Below the pieces are notes generated by a model. The model was not told the DNA's origin. It saw only the letters and a list, made by a program, of their open reading frames with translations, and did no database searches. Of a stretch of 64,000 bases of DNA, positions 62,447 to 64,000 are shown in pieces. The DNA is from Acidobacteriaceae bacterium (GTDB taxonomy: Bacteria > Acidobacteriota > Terriglobia > Bryobacterales > Bryobacteraceae), in the NCBI GenBank assembly GCA_019240405.1, contig JAFAYL010000047.1, positions 1-64,000 on the forward strand, read 5' to 3'. The position numbers were made by a program, and so were the translations under genes. Every line of letters begins with the position of its first letter. The stretch's first letter is position 1.

Positions 62447-64000
62447 TTACGCAGCGGAGCGCAAGCCCGAGCGCTCGAGCAGCGCATCCGGATCAGGATC
62501 GCGGCCCATAAAATCACGGAACAGCAGAGACGGGTCTTCGCTATCACCTCGCTCCAGAATGTGCCGCCGGTAATCGGAACCGGTATTTGCGTTGAAAATC
62601 CCCTCTTTTTGAAAGCGCGTGAAGGCGTCAGCATCCAAAACCTCGGACCATTTATAGGAGTAATAGCCGGCGCCATAAGCGACCGGACTCGAAAATAGGT
62701 GGGTAAAGCTAGCGAGCATGGCGTAATTCGGGGCCAGCAGCGTGGGCGAAAACTGGGCCAAAATGGAGCGCGTGTAATCCAACACGTCTCCATCGCGATC
62801 GGGCGTATATTCACGGTGCAGTTTCAAATCGACTATTCCGAATCCTAGCTGGCGCATCTGAGCGTTTGCGCTCCGAAATGTGCGCGCCTGTTTCATTTTT
62901 TGGAACAGATCGTCCGGAAGCGCCTCTCCGGTCTTGTAATGTCTCGCGAACAGATGGAGGGCATCATGTTCCATGCACCAGTTCTCCATGATTTGCGAGG
63001 GTAGTTCGACAAAGTCCCAAGGCACGTTCGTACCGGCAAGCGTGCGGACCGGAACGCGGCTGAGGATATGGTGAAGCAAGTGGCCAAATTCGTGGAATAT
63101 CGTTTCCACTTCACGATGAATCAGAAGTGAAGGCATGTCGCCAACCGGGGGCGTGAGATTTCCGCAGATCAATCCAATATGAGGCCGGCCCTCATCAGGA
63201 TTCCCCGTGATAAGTGAATCCATCCATGCGCCACCCCGCTTGTTTTCGCGCGGGAACCAGTCCGTGTAGAAATTGCCCAGTAATTCGCCCGATGAATTAT
63301 CTTCTATTCGATAGCACTTGACGGCCGAGTCCCATCCAGGAATGTCTCGCTCCTCAATAATCTTGATGCAGAGAAGACGGCCAAAAATGTCGAACATTCC
63401 AGAGACAACGCGATCAAGCTGAAAGTAGGGACGCAGCTCTTCTTCGTCGAAATCATAAAGTGCTAATCGTTGCTTCTCCGCGAGATAACTGACGTCCCAA
63501 GCAAAAATCGACTCATAACCACAGTTCTTCGCCAATTCCGCCAGGCTTTGATTTTCCAGCTCAAAGAAAGGCTTTGTTTTGCGGTGCAAATCTTCAAGGA
63601 AAGCTTGCGCACCCTCTCCGTTCTGGGCCATGCGCTCTTCGAGAACAAGATCGGCAAAATCGTGGAACCCGAGCAGATTTGCCTTTTCCCGGCGCAAGCG
63701 CAGGATGTCAGAAATCAGCTCGCGATTGTCATAAGGCGGCGATGTCGCGCGCGTGTTATGCGCTTCCCAAAGCTGTTGGCGGATGCTGCGGTCGTCCAGG
63801 TAGGTCATTGCGGCAAAGTAGCTCGGAGCCTGTAACGTGAGGCGCCATCCTTCCCTGCCCTTCGCCTTCGCGCTTTCCCGTGCGGCCAATTTTGCCGATT
63901 CGGGTAATCCGGCAAGCCGTTCCTCTTCGCTGATCAGGAATTCGTATGCGTTCGTCGCATCCAAAACATGTTCAGAAAATTTAGTAGTCGCTTCCGTCAG
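62447..64000 (-). CDS. prlC: M3-family oligopeptidase (PrlC/OpdA type), 5' end outside the window
   Basis: A partial gene: the frame continues to the last base of the window, so the N-terminus is missing (at least 517 residues seen). The zinc motif is HEFGHLLHH in the phrase VETIFHEFGHLLHH; the third ligand lies in ELPSQIMENWCMEHDA. LIHREVETIF and YSYKWSEVLDADAFTRFQKE are also typical of the family. Oligopeptidase A cleaves short peptides, including signal peptide remnants, in the cytoplasm. A start within the window (about 63964) would be internal to the protein. Confidence 0.93.
   Translation of the reverse strand: MTEATTKFSEHVLDATNAYEFLISEEERLAGLPESAKLAARESAKAKGREGWRLTLQAPSYFAAMTYLDDRSIRQQLWEAHNTRATSPPYDNRELISDILRLRREKANLLGFHDFADLVLEERMAQNGEGAQAFLEDLHRKTKPFFELENQSLAELAKNCGYESIFAWDVSYLAEKQRLALYDFDEEELRPYFQLDRVVSGMFDIFGRLLCIKIIEERDIPGWDSAVKCYRIEDNSSGELLGNFYTDWFPRENKRGGAWMDSLITGNPDEGRPHIGLICGNLTPPVGDMPSLLIHREVETIFHEFGHLLHHILSRVPVRTLAGTNVPWDFVELPSQIMENWCMEHDALHLFARHYKTGEALPDDLFQKMKQARTFRSANAQMRQLGFGIVDLKLHREYTPDRDGDVLDYTRSILAQFSPTLLAPNYAMLASFTHLFSSPVAYGAGYYSYKWSEVLDADAFTRFQKEGIFNANTGSDYRRHILERGDSEDPSLLFRDFMGRDPDPDALLERSGLRSAA

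Overview
The window looks like a chromosomal segment of an acidobacterium (Acidobacteriota, probably class Terriglobia). Taxon-typical families point there: a 1,177-residue Oar-like TonB-dependent receptor with a carboxypeptidase-regulatory domain, a VWFA-related acidobacterial protein, two FecR-domain envelope proteins with Trp/Gly/Pro-rich tails, and several sensor kinases of the same subfamily. This placement rests on gene content only.

Layout. 0-10 kb: amino acid permease, TonB-dependent receptor, BrnT-type toxin-antitoxin pair, a TPR-gene remnant, VWFA protein, FecR protein, methyltransferase, NRAMP-like transporter. 10-17 kb: a hypB remnant, two TadE-like pseudopilins, then a twin cassette of gluconate-dehydrogenase-subunit-3-like protein plus GMC oxidoreductase, present twice in tandem. 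17-25 kb: ECF sigma operon, CBS protein, RND permease and adaptor, PQQ dehydrogenase. 25-36 kb: ClpB-like single-domain ATPase, esterase, secreted protein, CHASE3 kinase, Xre/RES toxin-antitoxin pair running into a quinone oxidoreductase and an AhpD-like gene with an in-frame TGA, POTRA protein, MHYT/PAS kinase. 36-48 kb: housekeeping genes (RNase J, dipeptidyl peptidase, MFS exporter, tRNA-Val, Mn-type superoxide dismutase, NagA, IlvE). 48-55 kb: a tightly coupled histidine-utilisation operon (small ORF, hutH, hutU, hutI, hutF and an M20 peptidase). 56-58.4 kb: an IS1595-family element with terminal inverted repeats, an 8-bp target duplication and a passenger gene. 58-64 kb: Uma2 nuclease-fold protein, a large FecR protein, a soluble histidine kinase and the 3' part of an M3 oligopeptidase running off the window.

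The most striking observation is at 32466-33062. Two abutting reading frames make one 198-residue AhpD-like protein if the TGA at 32715-32717 is read as selenocysteine. The TGA falls exactly at the second cysteine of the AhpD CxxC motif (Cys81-Pro-Phe-Sec84), with Glu69 and His88 at AhpD spacing. A perfect 6-bp GC hairpin with an AGTT loop starts 11 nt after the TGA, as a bacterial SECIS element would. Further points of interest are the histidine operon, which has hutF but no hutG and carries an ArgE-like peptidase in its place; a structured RNA candidate between nagA and ilvE; and an NRAMP-family protein without the usual metal-binding Met and Asn.
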